A stretch of 64,000 nt of DNA from Apostichopus japonicus (taxonomy: Eukaryota > Echinodermata > Holothuroidea > Aspidochirotida > Stichopodidae): assembly GCF_037975245.1 (NCBI RefSeq), contig NC_092564.1, forward strand, positions 19,165,984 through 19,229,983. The letters run 5' to 3'. Under the pieces are notes generated by a model. It was given only the letters and a program-made list of their open reading frames with translations, was not told where the DNA came from and did not search any database. Each line of letters opens with the position of its first letter. Position 1 is the stretch's first letter. Made by a program: the position numbers and the translations under genes. This document shows, one piece after another, positions 37,896 through 49,010 of this stretch.

Positions 37896-40370
37896 TACCT
37901 TCAATTATGAGGCACATTTATCTTAAACTTGGCAATTAAGGTGTAAAAAGCACTAACCAACTGACATTGCCTGACATTAAATTTCAAAGTGACCTAACTG
38001 CACTATCTGTTCTGAGTTTTATAAAAACAAAAACATTGTTATCTCTCAAAATGAAACATTTTCTACCCATCGCCAAACACGAATGGAAATGAACTTGTAA
38101 GGTAAAGTAATATGTTCAATCGGAATATGTTATTTACCTTAACTGCACAAGAGCACACAGAGCCCCAACGGTATGCTTCTTCCTTGCTTACCTTCATGAT
38201 GAAAACTAAATTTCCCGCCAAAAGATTGAAGTGCGTCTGTCGCGTGCCTCATCGATCGGGATGTGTCGTTATCCGCATAGCCTTTCATCAAAGTTAATCA
38301 CCCATGGAGCAGAGACTGATGGCTTTGATTATGAGTGTCACTTGTAGGTAAATAAGCAGTTTACCGGTTTAATTCGATCCTAAGCTGCATGTTTGGGCCG
38401 CCGTTGTGTCTTGAAATTTTCAACATATTGTTACACTATATTAAACACATATTCAGGATCCCCCCCCCCCCATCCCGGATGACTTCAGCCAAGAATGGGG
38501 GTTAAATTTTGGAAAGCTAACGCCACATTTGATTTTCGTACTAACCTTGGATTGTTGAATGACCTTAAATGTAAAACAAGAAAATATTTGGACCTTAAAT
38601 AATTAATTTCTCTTCTTATCATCACTCATTGGGTAACCGTTAAGAAGCGTTTGTATACATGTGTTTCCCTCAGTCCAAAGCAGCAAGGAAAACCTTTGTT
38701 GCTATGCGACCAAGACATTTTTATAGACATGGAACTGGCTGGACAGACCTCTTTTCAAGACAAATTCACAAGAGGAATGATGTCGCCAAGAGAGAGGAAA
38801 GTCTTCCATGAAGATATCTACTAACCCACCAGAAGTTCACGTATTACAATATATATGTATATATATATATTAATTCTGAGGAATTACTAGGTCTCCGCCC
38901 ACCCCCAACCCCCCCCCCCCCCCTTCAACACATTTTCCTGTTTTGTGGAATTTCGATCCACTCATTTCAACCCTTCACCCAAGACACGAGTAAATGATAA
39001 CACAATAATAATTGACGTTGGCCTTATATATAAATTTATTCACAGGCAACAATTTTATTCACTTGACACTAAACTGCCAGGTTCAAACTCTGGCATGAAA
39101 ATTCACAAATTGCAATAGCTAAATTACTTTGCATTTACAGTACTCTATGATCGTCGCCTAGACACATTGTTATAAGAAGTGACATAGAACGAAGTGTTAG
39201 GAAGAAACTATTAAAAAATTAAAAAATGCAGTAATATGGCAACAACAGTCTATACTTATTTTCAATCAAGCAAACCCAAACCAGCCTCCAAGTCTCCTCC
39301 TTACTCTAGCATTCGCATTATCGTCAAATAATGCTACTTTGTACAACATCCATATGCAAGGTAATTTCATAATCTTCCAATGTTTTAGTATTGTCTTGTC
39401 CGGGTCCGAACAAATTCTGACCCGTTCTTATATTTCAGCAAGTGAAGTAACGTCTTCTGCTGCAGCCGTTGAACATGCTGCAAACCCACACCTGGGAGTT
39501 CCATTTTCCTGTTCATCAATGACATATACACTTTTTACACATTTTTTCTTCTTTAAAGATTAATATGACTACATTTTGATTGTGATTACAATATTAAGCG
39601 CAGATGATTAAACACCACGTAAAACCATAAAAAGATTACATCATTAAAACGGAAATTTTATTGCATCATGGTAATAATGATTACTAAATTTGCCAATCAA
39701 TTGGATATATAACATGGAAGCTGGTCATTTCGCCCAACCTTACCATTTCTATAACATATTATTGCCTGTTGCTATAACATAGCAACAGGCAATAATGATG
39801 ACAATAAAATGCGTCCAAAAACCAAGTTATAACAAACTTAACATGTTTTACCAACTCAGCACCAAGTCAACCTTAACTCAATTTGGAAAACTTAATACTT
39901 CAACTTCAATTGGAAAATATAACACGAGCTATCCACAACAACAGGAAAGATAAAAACATGCTTTGGTTTCAACAACTGATAGAGCAACTCTACAAGACTT
40001 TCCAGTCTTATCAAATGTCTAATGCACAGAGGCATACATTATCAATATTTAACTCATGGAAATTAAGTTCACAGTTAACAAGCTGCAAAAAAAACATGAT
40101 TAAAGTGATCTCTTGTCAGGAAACATGTGTAAGGTTCATATCATTGTGAGGCATGTGCTTTAAAATTATGATCATGAATACATTAATATTTAGACTGATT
40201 TTAAAAGAGGAAAATTCCTGAATTATCTAATGTAATGCAATGCTTTGAAGACCAGAAAGAAAGTGAGACTTATTTCCACTAAAGGGATATTATAATACTG
40301 GGTGTACTTAAGTGCTACTGCTCTATGCTAGGTGTACTTAAGTGCATATACACGGCAACGAAGTTGAAGT
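37896..40370. other. Intergenic, no supported gene
   Basis: AT-rich non-coding sequence with two long C runs (38460-38471 and 38909-38923) and a short (TA) stretch near 38850-38870. Reading frames of 61-88 codons at 38112, 39339 and 39883 show no domain, no signal peptide and no supporting splice context. Confidence 0.6.
39758..39796. repeat. Perfect 18-bp hairpin with 3-nt loop
   Basis: The left arm 39758-39775 (ending ATTGCCTGTTGCTAT) is the exact reverse complement of 39779-39796, separated by AAC. No poly-T follows, so it is not a terminator of known type. It could be a decayed palindromic element, a small-RNA hairpin (the stem is short for a microRNA precursor) or chance. Confidence 0.8.
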
Positions 40371-41100
40371 ACCATATCTTCATGTCATTTAAGTATAAAT
40401 TTCCATATTTCTGGCTTCATGATTTTAGAAGCCCCTTTCGACTCGTCAGAAACCTTTTTTTCGAGCTCGGAGAAACCATTTGGAGCATCAACTCTGAAAA
40501 TTGAGAAGTGCTTTTATTCGCTCAAATTTGACAATTTTGTAAGGGTTTTTACTTTATAGCCTTATGATTTTTTTTCAATTTTCGGCCAAAAATCTCGACT
40601 TTTTTAATTCCTCCAAATATCATGTGTAGAGTGGGTGGCGCCCTTCCGCTTACCTACCGTGTATAGACAGTGTCATAATAACTACCTACTTTGGTGGCAC
40701 CATTAAAACACCATATCTTCATGTCTTTAAGTATAAATTTCCATATTTCTGGCTTAATGGTTTTACAAGCCCCTTCCGACTCGTCAGAAACCTGCTCATC
40801 AGAATCCATTTGGAGCATCTAGTCTTAAATTTGAGAAGTGCTACTTTTTGCTCAAATTTGACAATTTTGTAAGGGTATGAACTGGTTGTAAGGTTTTGAT
40901 TTTGTAAGGTAATGATTTTTTCAATTTTCGGCCAAGACTTCATTAATTCTTCCGATAATCATGTGTACAGAGTGTGGCGCCCTTCCCCTTACCTACCGTG
41001 TGCAAAAAAAAAGTGAAGTAATACCTCCCTACTGTGATGGCAAAACGAAATTTGAATACTATATCTTCGTGTCGTCTTCATTTAAATGTTCATATTTTTG
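40371..41100. repeat. Tandem repeat, ~340-bp unit, two copies plus a partial third
   Basis: The landmark CCATATCTTCATGTC occurs at 40372 and 40711 (339 bp apart), and a diverged version, CTATATCTTCGTGTC, at 41059 (348 bp further on). Copies share AAGTATAAATTTCCATATTTCTGGCTT, broken here into AAGTATAAATTTCC and ATATTTCTGGCTT, then GACTCGTCAGAAACC, TTGACAATTTTGTAAGGG and CTTACCTACCGTGT. The divergence and indels show that the duplication is not recent. No coding potential is supported. Confidence 0.8.
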
Positions 41101-41622
41101 GGAGGCGTAATGAGGAATATATCAAGATTAAACATTTTACTTGCGGGTGTGTCTTCTTGGATGTTGATGCTGCGAACCACACTTACTTTGCACATTGAGG
41201 TCTTTGTAGCTGAAACTATGGATGTATCTGGCAAATGACGTTGAACACTCTGTATCCTTAACGACGATCTCGAGAAACCCCACAACACCCTCATCCCCCA
41301 CCCTCCATAAACTTACAATTTCTGATTATAGCAAATTGGTCCCTCCGTCTCAGTAAAAACCAAATTATGCTAGGATGCCAAAGTATATCAAACTATGGTT
41401 ACTTTTTATTCATTATAATGAATTTAACAACAATTCTCCGGATGTATATTTTTCATTGTCACAATTTCTTATTTCGCATTTTTAGTTTTTGTCTCAGTTA
41501 AAAAATATATTTTATGTAATGGGCTAAAAAAAATCCACTGTATTTTTAGACCAGTGATAATGCACACCCTTTAAAATTTTAAAGCAAAGATAAATTGTTT
41601 GCTGTATGGAAGCCGGCGTTTA

Positions 41623-41877
41623 GATGCCACGCAGGGCACCAAAACGATAAAAAATATACGCTTTCTCAGCATCGCAGTATCCATTCTCATCACAGACTTC
41701 TATCTGATAATGAGTTTCTTTGCCAGTTCCCGCCATTCTCTAAACACAATTCGATAAAGGCACTCCATTTAGCTCTTTATCAACACTTCTACTTAAGTAC
41801 ATTGCAGCTCTGCGTTTGATCTCACCCGCTGTTTGCTCCGCATTGTTTAAGACAACAATGTCATGGTAACCAGAACC
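41623..41877 (-). other. Protein-like frame with one internal stop, unidentified
   Basis: Read on the minus strand, 85 codons from 41877 to 41623 are interrupted only by a TAG at 41740-41742. The two parts (45 and 39 codons) have a globular, charged composition, for example EQTAGEIKRRAAMYLSRS and THYQIEVCDENGYCDAEKAY, unlike the AT-rich noise around them. I do not recognise a family. It may be a decayed coding fragment of a pseudogene or mobile element, or chance. Stops bound it on both sides. Confidence 0.25.
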
Positions 41878-42402
41878 CTATTATGCAGTAAATGCTACAC
41901 AGTGATAGCTATAAACGATACCGAATCAGCAAATTTGCGTTTCATACTTTGCTTCTTAATTCTAGGAAAGTGGGTAAGGAACAGAATGAACAGAGAGTGG
42001 TGTGTTAAAATATCGGGAGAAAATCAGTTGGCTTGCCTTCAGCCATGATACCTCTATATATATACGCTGAGCATTTATTACATTGTAGTATTTTATCACA
42101 GGCATTCTTAGACAATCAAAGAGTACATATGTTGTTTGTTTGTTGTTTTGTTTTGCAAAGTTAATGACTGTCTTTAACGTTCCAGTTAACATAACAGAGT
42201 CTTATACAGTAATGTACATTTTCCACTACTTTACCATTAAGTGGTTGTCACGAGCCAGACTCCATGACTAAATGGATCTTTGGATATAAATCGGCCGAAA
42301 GAATGGTCAGGTTGCAAGTCATGTTGATTTAATTGGTTAGCCAAAAGCCGGCCGTGGTTCCCTTCGGTTGTCAGTGTAGGTAACATGTAATTTGACGCGT
42401 GA

Positions 42403-42410
42403 TGACGTCA
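42403..42410. promoter_or_regulatory. Palindromic CRE-type site TGACGTCA
   Basis: A perfect consensus cyclic-AMP response element lies about 980 bp upstream of the start codon of the Asp/Lys-rich gene. The octamer is the established target of CREB/ATF bZIP factors. One site at this distance may be coincidental; function is inference. Confidence 0.3.
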
Positions 42411-43391
42411 TAGTTGGAATTTCTTTGGTATCTGGTAGACCCGACATAGCCTTTTCACGCAGGGGAGATCCATCTACACACGACAGCAACGCACATTTAA
42501 TAAAGTAAAAGGAATTTCAAGTATGAGTAAGGAAGCTTTTACAAGACATATAGTCGCCGGACTATTAACACAATCAATTGAAGCTGAGTGATATATGCAG
42601 AGAGAAGAGGGACTCGCATGACGACAATCAAACAAACAGGATGGGCATAAATAAATGTTGGCAGGCGAGGAGGTACAAGGAGAAAGCAACTATGAATTTA
42701 CCGTGACATATTCACAAACATGATATAGTGAGTAAATTTGGCTGAAGTTACAACATTTTTTGAGAACACTTTCCCTTAAATAACTTCTTTCGGTAATTCA
42801 TCTCGTTAAATGAGAATACACCCTTCTACTCTCCTTTATATTGCATATGAAATGTCACACATTGGTCGTTGTGATGAAATAACGGTAGATTAGCAAAATG
42901 TTGATCAAAGCAACGAAGAACATGTCATTGAAGTGGAACACTTTGGCTACCGTAAAGAGTTGCCAAATTTCTCCTTGTCGTCTGGACACTGAAACATGTC
43001 GTGTGGGTAACTTTCAGACAAGTTTTTCCTTACTATGTGTGTGTGTGCCTGGGGGAACTTCATAACGCTTGAGTATATTAATTTATCCTTCACTCCATTG
43101 GCACTGTGTATGAAAATAGTGAGTATCAGTGACTTAATTTGGCCTTATTAACGGCACCAACAGCCCATTGCACATATGTGTTCGGATTGAGGACACGTTA
43201 ATCGTTCACACACGGTAATATACCGCACTGATGAAAACGAGATATTTTCGCATCACTGCTATGAGATTTATATTTGGAATAAAAATCAAGTGAATTTCAA
43301 AGCGAGACTGGTTTGGCGTGAAGAGAAAAGGATATTTGTGAAGGGTATACAAGTCGTTACATGAGGCGAGGTGCTGACAGGGTGAAGTAAA

Positions 43392-43473
43392 ATGAAATCA
43401 TGGTTGACTAAAGGACGGTGCATTCAAATTGTACTAGTGGTGTTGCTGTGTATAGTCCTCTACCAAATATGTG
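43392..43473 (+). CDS. Asp/Lys-block protein, exon 1 (signal peptide or signal-anchor)
   Basis: This exon encodes the first 27 residues plus one base: MKSWLTKGRCIQIV, then a hydrophobic run (LVVLLCIVLYQIC). The ATG has A at -3 and follows an in-frame TGA at 43383, so it is the first start in frame. The donor is GTATGT at 43474. The exon ends in phase 1, and the acceptor at 47275 supplies the remaining two bases to give Glu, so CxA-type signal peptidase cleavage after Ala29 (Cys-Glu-Ala) is plausible. The positive N-terminus and about 16 hydrophobic residues fit either a cleaved signal peptide or a type II membrane anchor. Joined to exons 2 and 3 it predicts 497 residues. This exon is too short to show up as an open frame; I assigned it from start context, hydrophobicity and matching splice phase. 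Confidence 0.65.
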
Positions 43474-44903
43474 GTATGTATATATATTTGTTTGTATTAA
43501 CTCATTGATGCATGAAATTGTTATCAATAAAATCATGTATTTGTATTGTAACGCGATGAATGTACATGCACTTTAAAGGCATTGTCAAGATAAAACAATG
43601 AATTGAAAAATACAATAGAACCCATTGTTCATTGGATAGACGTATACGTGTTTATAGTCGGTAAGGTATTTTGTTGGGATGTAAAAATTAAGACCGCGGG
43701 TCATGTATTCATTTAATTGTATTAAGACAAACAACTGGTGGTATTCGTTGCATGGAATATTTTTAATTAATTGAAAGATGTTTTGACCTAAATATGATCA
43801 TATGCTAGAATTTGTGTTTTATTTAGAATGAGTCCGCTTTTGATGTTTTGTGAGAAAATCTAAGGACTAAGCGTTTTTGAGATAAGATAGCACCTTTTAC
43901 ATATTAATCATTTCATTTAAAGAAAATTAGAGGTTTATAAGTAGTACATAATATGCCAATGTATGAATTTTGGCCAACACGAACATTTAAGCATTAAAAA
44001 AAAATTATCACACACAGTTATCAGTTACTGTAATTGCAAACAGTAAAATGGTGTTTCCAAGCAAAACAAAAACAGAAATATAACAAAGTATGAGTTGTAA
44101 AATAAGGGATACCCCTGCATGCATGTGGTAATGTGGAAACGTTTAGAGATTAGGAAGTGTTTATGTCTTTTCACATTATACGCCATATAGCTACACCGAA
44201 ACAATAATAATACCTTTCATTTGCCTAGAATAGCTAAGGAGAAGGCGAGGGGAGCGGTGGAGCCACCCAAAACAAAGGTGTGACCAGAAATTCGAGTTAG
44301 GGAAAATAGGCTATGGTGAACAGTGTCTAAGCTGTTATAGCTAGCCAGGGAATGTGCTTTTAGAGACAGGATTATGACGCAGATATTAAAGCAAAAATGT
44401 GCAAGAAAAATCGCCATTAGGAGAGGACGGTTTTAGTTAGGGCTTAATAGATTGAGCGAGACAAAAGAGGCCAGAGTAATGGGTTAAAATAATAGATCAG
44501 CGAACGGCGTCGGAGAGATTGACCTAAATAAATTGGGCTCTGTTGCGCAAGAGCTAGAAAGGTGAAAGGTCATAAGATGGGATGGGATGGGATGGATGTA
44601 AACAGATGTTGCTAGATGGATATGGTTTATATCGGGGTAGCAAGACCAGATGTACGGAACCTGTTTTCATACACAGCGTTAAACCATTCCAAAACACATC
44701 TTAGATACTGAATCCTCTGAAGAGGTTCCCATGGTTACTAGTCTGTTTTCTATAGGTATATATGTCATGACTTTACGGATGTTAGGCCACATGTTAGCTG
44801 TACTCGTATATATACTACGGGTCTACGTCATTAAATTCCAATGTTAACTTATCAACGGAGGTCGTAAATTTTGATTCATAAATGCCAAGCGTAGATAAAG
44901 ATC

Positions 44904-45042
<139 letters not shown>

Positions 45043-45488
45043 AGGTTAAAAGACATGCTAAGGATACATAATCATAAAAAATATCAATAAATATTAATTC
45101 TGTGTGTTCAAACTATAGTATATCTAGGCTAATATCATGAAGAGTAACTTATGAATATTATATTACTGGCGGTAATGAAAATATGTACGCCGTAAAAGTT
45201 GAAATAACAACTTCTTGCGCCACCGCTATGGGGATTCCTAGAGAAAATCACAATACTATCGAGGTGACCGACTGCTTATTTGAAAGAGATTGACTAATTC
45301 AGTCTAAAAAGATAAGAAAACTTTATTTTTTTACTCAAAGTTCGATGCTTGATGTTCATGCTGACATGTTAAATTCCAGGATATGAAAAACAGTGCAATA
45401 TTAGGCGACTAATTTCTAATTAAAACCCTTTGCTTACTTTATCCCGCGTCGTGTATACAAAGAACAACTCAATTAAGTGGGCTACTGT

Positions 45489-45538
45489 GTTGTTGGTATG
45501 TGTTATGTTGTGTTACGTTGTGTTTCGTTGTGTTATTG
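45489..45538. repeat. Degenerate TGTTR microsatellite
   Basis: Repeated words TGTTG, TGTGT and GTTATG over about 50 bp (TGTGTTATGTTGTGTTACG and so on) within intron 1. The repeat is imperfect. Confidence 0.7.
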
Positions 45539-47275
45539 CACTATATGTTATCATTCAAAACAGTTAACTAATTCGACCGTCAACAGTTTCATCATGACAG
45601 AAATACTTAACCTTTAACCATTTTTACATGTAAGAATAGGGAGGCTAGATTTTATTGTCATTATACCCAAACAACAGTTGCTCACGGCGTCTGAGAATAC
45701 CAGCGTATACTGTTTTGCCTTGAAGGACCCCCTCCCTCCCCTAGGGGTAGAACAGGTCTCCCCTTATCATCGTATTGTCATTAAATGTTAAGGCAGTGAC
45801 ACCAATCAGCTCGTATATTTTTCAATGAAATGAAGTTTTTAGAAAACATGGAACACTCAGTCATTACACAACACTTGAACTAAAATGTAGTTGATAAGTT
45901 AAGTACTAAACCGCAAAGAAGTTATTTAATTAAATGCTCTCTCAAATGAAATGTGACAAGGTCCCTCAATTTGAGTCAGTAACTTGTGTTAAGGAGGAAT
46001 AGCTGTTGTTAAATAGATGTCCCCTTAAAGTAACATACATTCTACCTAATTACCAAAAACCCGAGAACATTAAAAGCAGATTCATTAAAAACAGCTTTAA
46101 CGTATCCCATGAGTATTGCGAGACCAAGGTATGGCATGGAGAGATAAATGATTGTTCAATCGAGTCCAACTTTATCTCAATTTTAAGTTAAAGAATTACC
46201 AGCATATATGAATTATTTATATGAAACATATACCCTAGATTAAAGACGAATGGAAATATTTGCGTTACTTTCATTGTACTCCGGGGAAGGTGGAAGAGAA
46301 TTGAGGGTGGGGAGGGGACTTCGATGGGCAGTGGGGCGCGCTTCAAAATGGGGTAGTTCAGAAATGGTTCCTTTTTACTATATTTTGACTCAGAATGTAA
46401 TAAGCACGTACCCATAACCCCCCCCCCCCCCACCCCACACACACATTTCAACCCAGCTTCGGTGTTTACCAAAGAAATAGAACCCACGTACACTTCCGCG
46501 GGACAGTATAAAATCAGGGGGGCCCAGGTCCCAATCTACTAACTCACTGGCAGACAGATTTCTCAAAGGGGAAGGGACACACCTGCCCTTAGACCCATGG
46601 ACGGCATAACATATGAACCCGCCCCACCCCACGTCCCTTCCCAAGTACCAAGTAAGGGTGGCTGTCACCCTGATCTTGAATATCCCGTAGCGCAAAACAT
46701 AAAACGAGTCTCAGCCTTTTCACAAACCTCCAAACATAATTAAAATCCTGGCCGCGTTATGCATTCCATAACAACACGATCAAAATAATACGAACCTCGA
46801 TTTAAATCTATATATATGTTTTGCTCAACTGTGAAGTAACCAATCACACAAACATGAAAAGGTATTTGCGCCACACTTTGACCCCTTCAAAAAAGTTTTA
46901 GCAAAACTAAACCTATAATGTCAACAAAATATACTTTGACCTTCTAACTGCATTATAGTACTCAGTATATTCAGATCCCCCTCATTTTAAGGGGGTGTGT
47001 TCTTTCACCAAAATGTCACTTGACAATAATTTGATTGGGGCTTTAGAGAGGAAAGACATTCCGAACGTAAATGAAAGACTCTTTGGAGGTTTGAGGGAGG
47101 CAGAAGATGTTTTATTTATCAGTGTGATACACACTATTAAAGGAATAATATACAGGGTGTACCAGTAGTGATCGAAATATTTATATATATAACTCTTCAG
47201 TCAGTGGATTTGATATCGTACGTTGGTGTTGTTGTTGTTTGTTTTAAAATCTAAGGGATTTCTTGCTCTTTTCAG

Positions 47276-47691
47276 AAGCTAAAGATGGCAGTTCCAAGAA
47301 AGTTTCCCGAGATAAAGATGACGTAACGGTAGCTGATCAACAGCACAAACATCATACATCGAAGTCCAAACATCCAGAAGATGGCAGAAAACGATCAAAA
47401 CATGAAGAAGTAGCCGATGATGACGACGAAGACGATGATGACGACGATGATGATGACGACGATGATGATGACGACGATGATGACGACGACGATGATGACG
47501 ATGATGATGATGACGACGATGATGACGACGACGATGATGACGATGATGATGACGACGACGATGATGACGACGATGATGACGACGATGATGATGACGACGA
47601 CGATGATGACGACGATGATGATGACGATGATGACGACGATGATGATGACGATGACTTTGAAGAAAGCTTTGTCCGCCGTCTTAAAGATGTA
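47276..47691 (+). CDS. Asp/Lys-block protein, exon 2 (80-residue Asp tract)
   Basis: Acceptor TTTTCAG at 47269-47275, donor GTAAGT at 47692, phase 1 in and phase 0 out. The exon encodes residues 28-166. It starts with a Lys/Ser/His-rich segment (EAKDGSSKKVSRDKDD, later HKHHTSKSKH). An acidic tract follows at 47416-47655: 80 codons, 79 of them Asp and one Glu at the fifth position. It ends with FEESFVRRLKDV. The Asp codons are an irregular mix of GAT and GAC rather than a pure triplet repeat. Poly-Asp of this length binds Ca2+ and other cations in known acidic matrix and storage proteins. With an N-terminal hydrophobic segment, a secreted or lumenal cation-binding role is plausible but is inference. 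Frames in other phases and on the opposite strand (poly-Ser, poly-His, Met/Thr) are shadows. Confidence 0.8.
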
Positions 47692-47890
47692 GTAAGTTCT
47701 TTATATTCTTATAGTGCAGGTTATCAGTATTGACTCGATCATTTGAAAATGAACACATGTGACGCATGAAAAACAAAAGCGCAACAGGTTGTTTTACGAT
47801 TTTTCGGTCAAAGCCGACTTTCTTTTCAAAGTGTACTTTTGCGAAAACTACATTAACTGACAATGAAAATGACATATTCTCTTTAACCAG

Positions 47891-48616
47891 ATCAAAACTA
47901 TAATGCCGTTTACGATCGAGAAGGTCGAAAGAAAGCCATCATATGACGATGACGACGACGACGACGAGGAAGACGAGTATGCAGTGTGTGAACCAAAGAA
48001 AGGTAAATGGAAGACAAGTTGCATCGAAATCGTTACAGAACAGCTGAAAGCCGAGAAAGCGGCTAAAAAAGCAAAACGTGAAGAGAAAAGGAAAGATAAA
48101 GTCAGATCGAAGAAATCTAAGAAAGATGACGACGATGATGACGACGACGAAGACGATGTTAAACAGGTTAGTACTAAGAAAAGCCGGAAGGGTGCAGCGA
48201 AATACAGTAAAGATAAGAACGTGTCATCTAAGAAGAGTTCCCCCAAGAAGAGCGGAAAGAGTGATTCCAAAAAGAAGGAAGTGAAGAAAAGCAAAGGAGG
48301 AAGTAAGCAGAAACAGTCCGGTAAGGAATCTTCACCTGCAGCAAAGAAAAATGTTCTCGACAAAGCTAAGACTAAAGAAGGTAAAAAGGAAGCTAGTAAA
48401 TTACATAAGACTCGTAAAATAATCAGCAATGATGAAGACGACGACGATGACGACGACGACGACGACGATGATGACGACGATGACGATGAAATTCAAAAAG
48501 GCGACGATGATGATGACGGTGATGACGACAACGATGATGATGATGATGACGACGATGACAATGATGATGGCGCCGACGGTGTTGACGACGATGATGATGA
48601 CGACGATGATGATGAT

Positions 48617-48648
<32 letters not shown>

Positions 48649-48886
48649 TGACGACGACGATGATGATGACGACGATGATGATGACGATGATGATGATGAC
48701 GACGATGATGATGATGACGATGATGATGACGATGATGATGATGATGACGACGATGATGATGACAAGGAAACAAAGAAACATCAACAACAGAAAGCGTCAA
48801 CAACTTCAAAAGCTGGTGGCAAAAAGAAATCCGTTAAAGCAAATAATGACAAAATGAAAAAGAAAACCAGCAGATCTAAGAACTAA
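47891..48886 (+). CDS. Asp/Lys-block protein, exon 3 (C-terminal, basic/acidic blocks)
   Basis: The acceptor CTTTAACCAG ends at 47890, phase 0; the exon runs to TAA at 48884-48886. It encodes residues 167-497. Order: IKTIMPFTIEKVERKPSY; a short Asp run; a segment with two Cys and a Lys/Ala/Glu-rich, helix-prone stretch (EQLKAEKAAKKAKREEKRK); an 8-Asp run; about 90 residues of Lys/Ser blocks (KKSSPKKSGKSDSKKK); a 17-Asp run at 48437-48487; a mixed Asp/Gly/Asn part; a 60-Asp run at 48584-48763; and a basic tail ending in KKKTSRSKN. Strict alternation of basic and acidic blocks recalls KEKE-type lumenal proteins (junctin, triadin and the aspartyl hydroxylase N-terminal half), Asp-rich shell or skeleton matrix proteins, and nucleolar chaperones. 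The hydrophobic N-terminus argues against a nucleolar role. No catalytic domain is visible and I cannot name an orthologue. Confidence 0.85.
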
Positions 48887-49004
48887 GTCTTTTATGATAC
48901 TATATGCCGATAGCGATTAAACACCTTTGCCAGAACGGTCATGTGCAATCATAATTCCAGCGATAATTCCGTGTTCCCTTGTACTTTTAAGGGGGTCCGA
49001 TAAA

Positions 49005-49010
49005 AATAAA
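49005..49010 (+). promoter_or_regulatory. Candidate polyadenylation signal AATAAA
   Basis: First AATAAA after the stop codon at 48886, about 120 bases downstream, giving a short 3' UTR. The spacing suits the Asp/Lys-block gene; the cleavage site itself is not determined. Confidence 0.55.

Larger units (their letters stand above)
41101..43391. other. Intergenic and upstream region of the Asp/Lys-rich gene
   Basis: No gene is supported. It contains a minus-strand protein-like stretch (described separately), a CRE-type octamer at 42403-42410 and, just before the start codon at 43392, an in-frame TGA at 43383-43385. The transcription start of the downstream gene must lie somewhere here, but I cannot place it. 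Confidence 0.5.

Noticed and set aside
48401-48809. Minus-strand and alternate-phase frames of poly-Ser, poly-His/Arg, Val/Ile and Met/Thr
   Set aside because: They are mirror readings of the GAT/GAC Asp tracts of the plus-strand gene, which has a supported splice structure.
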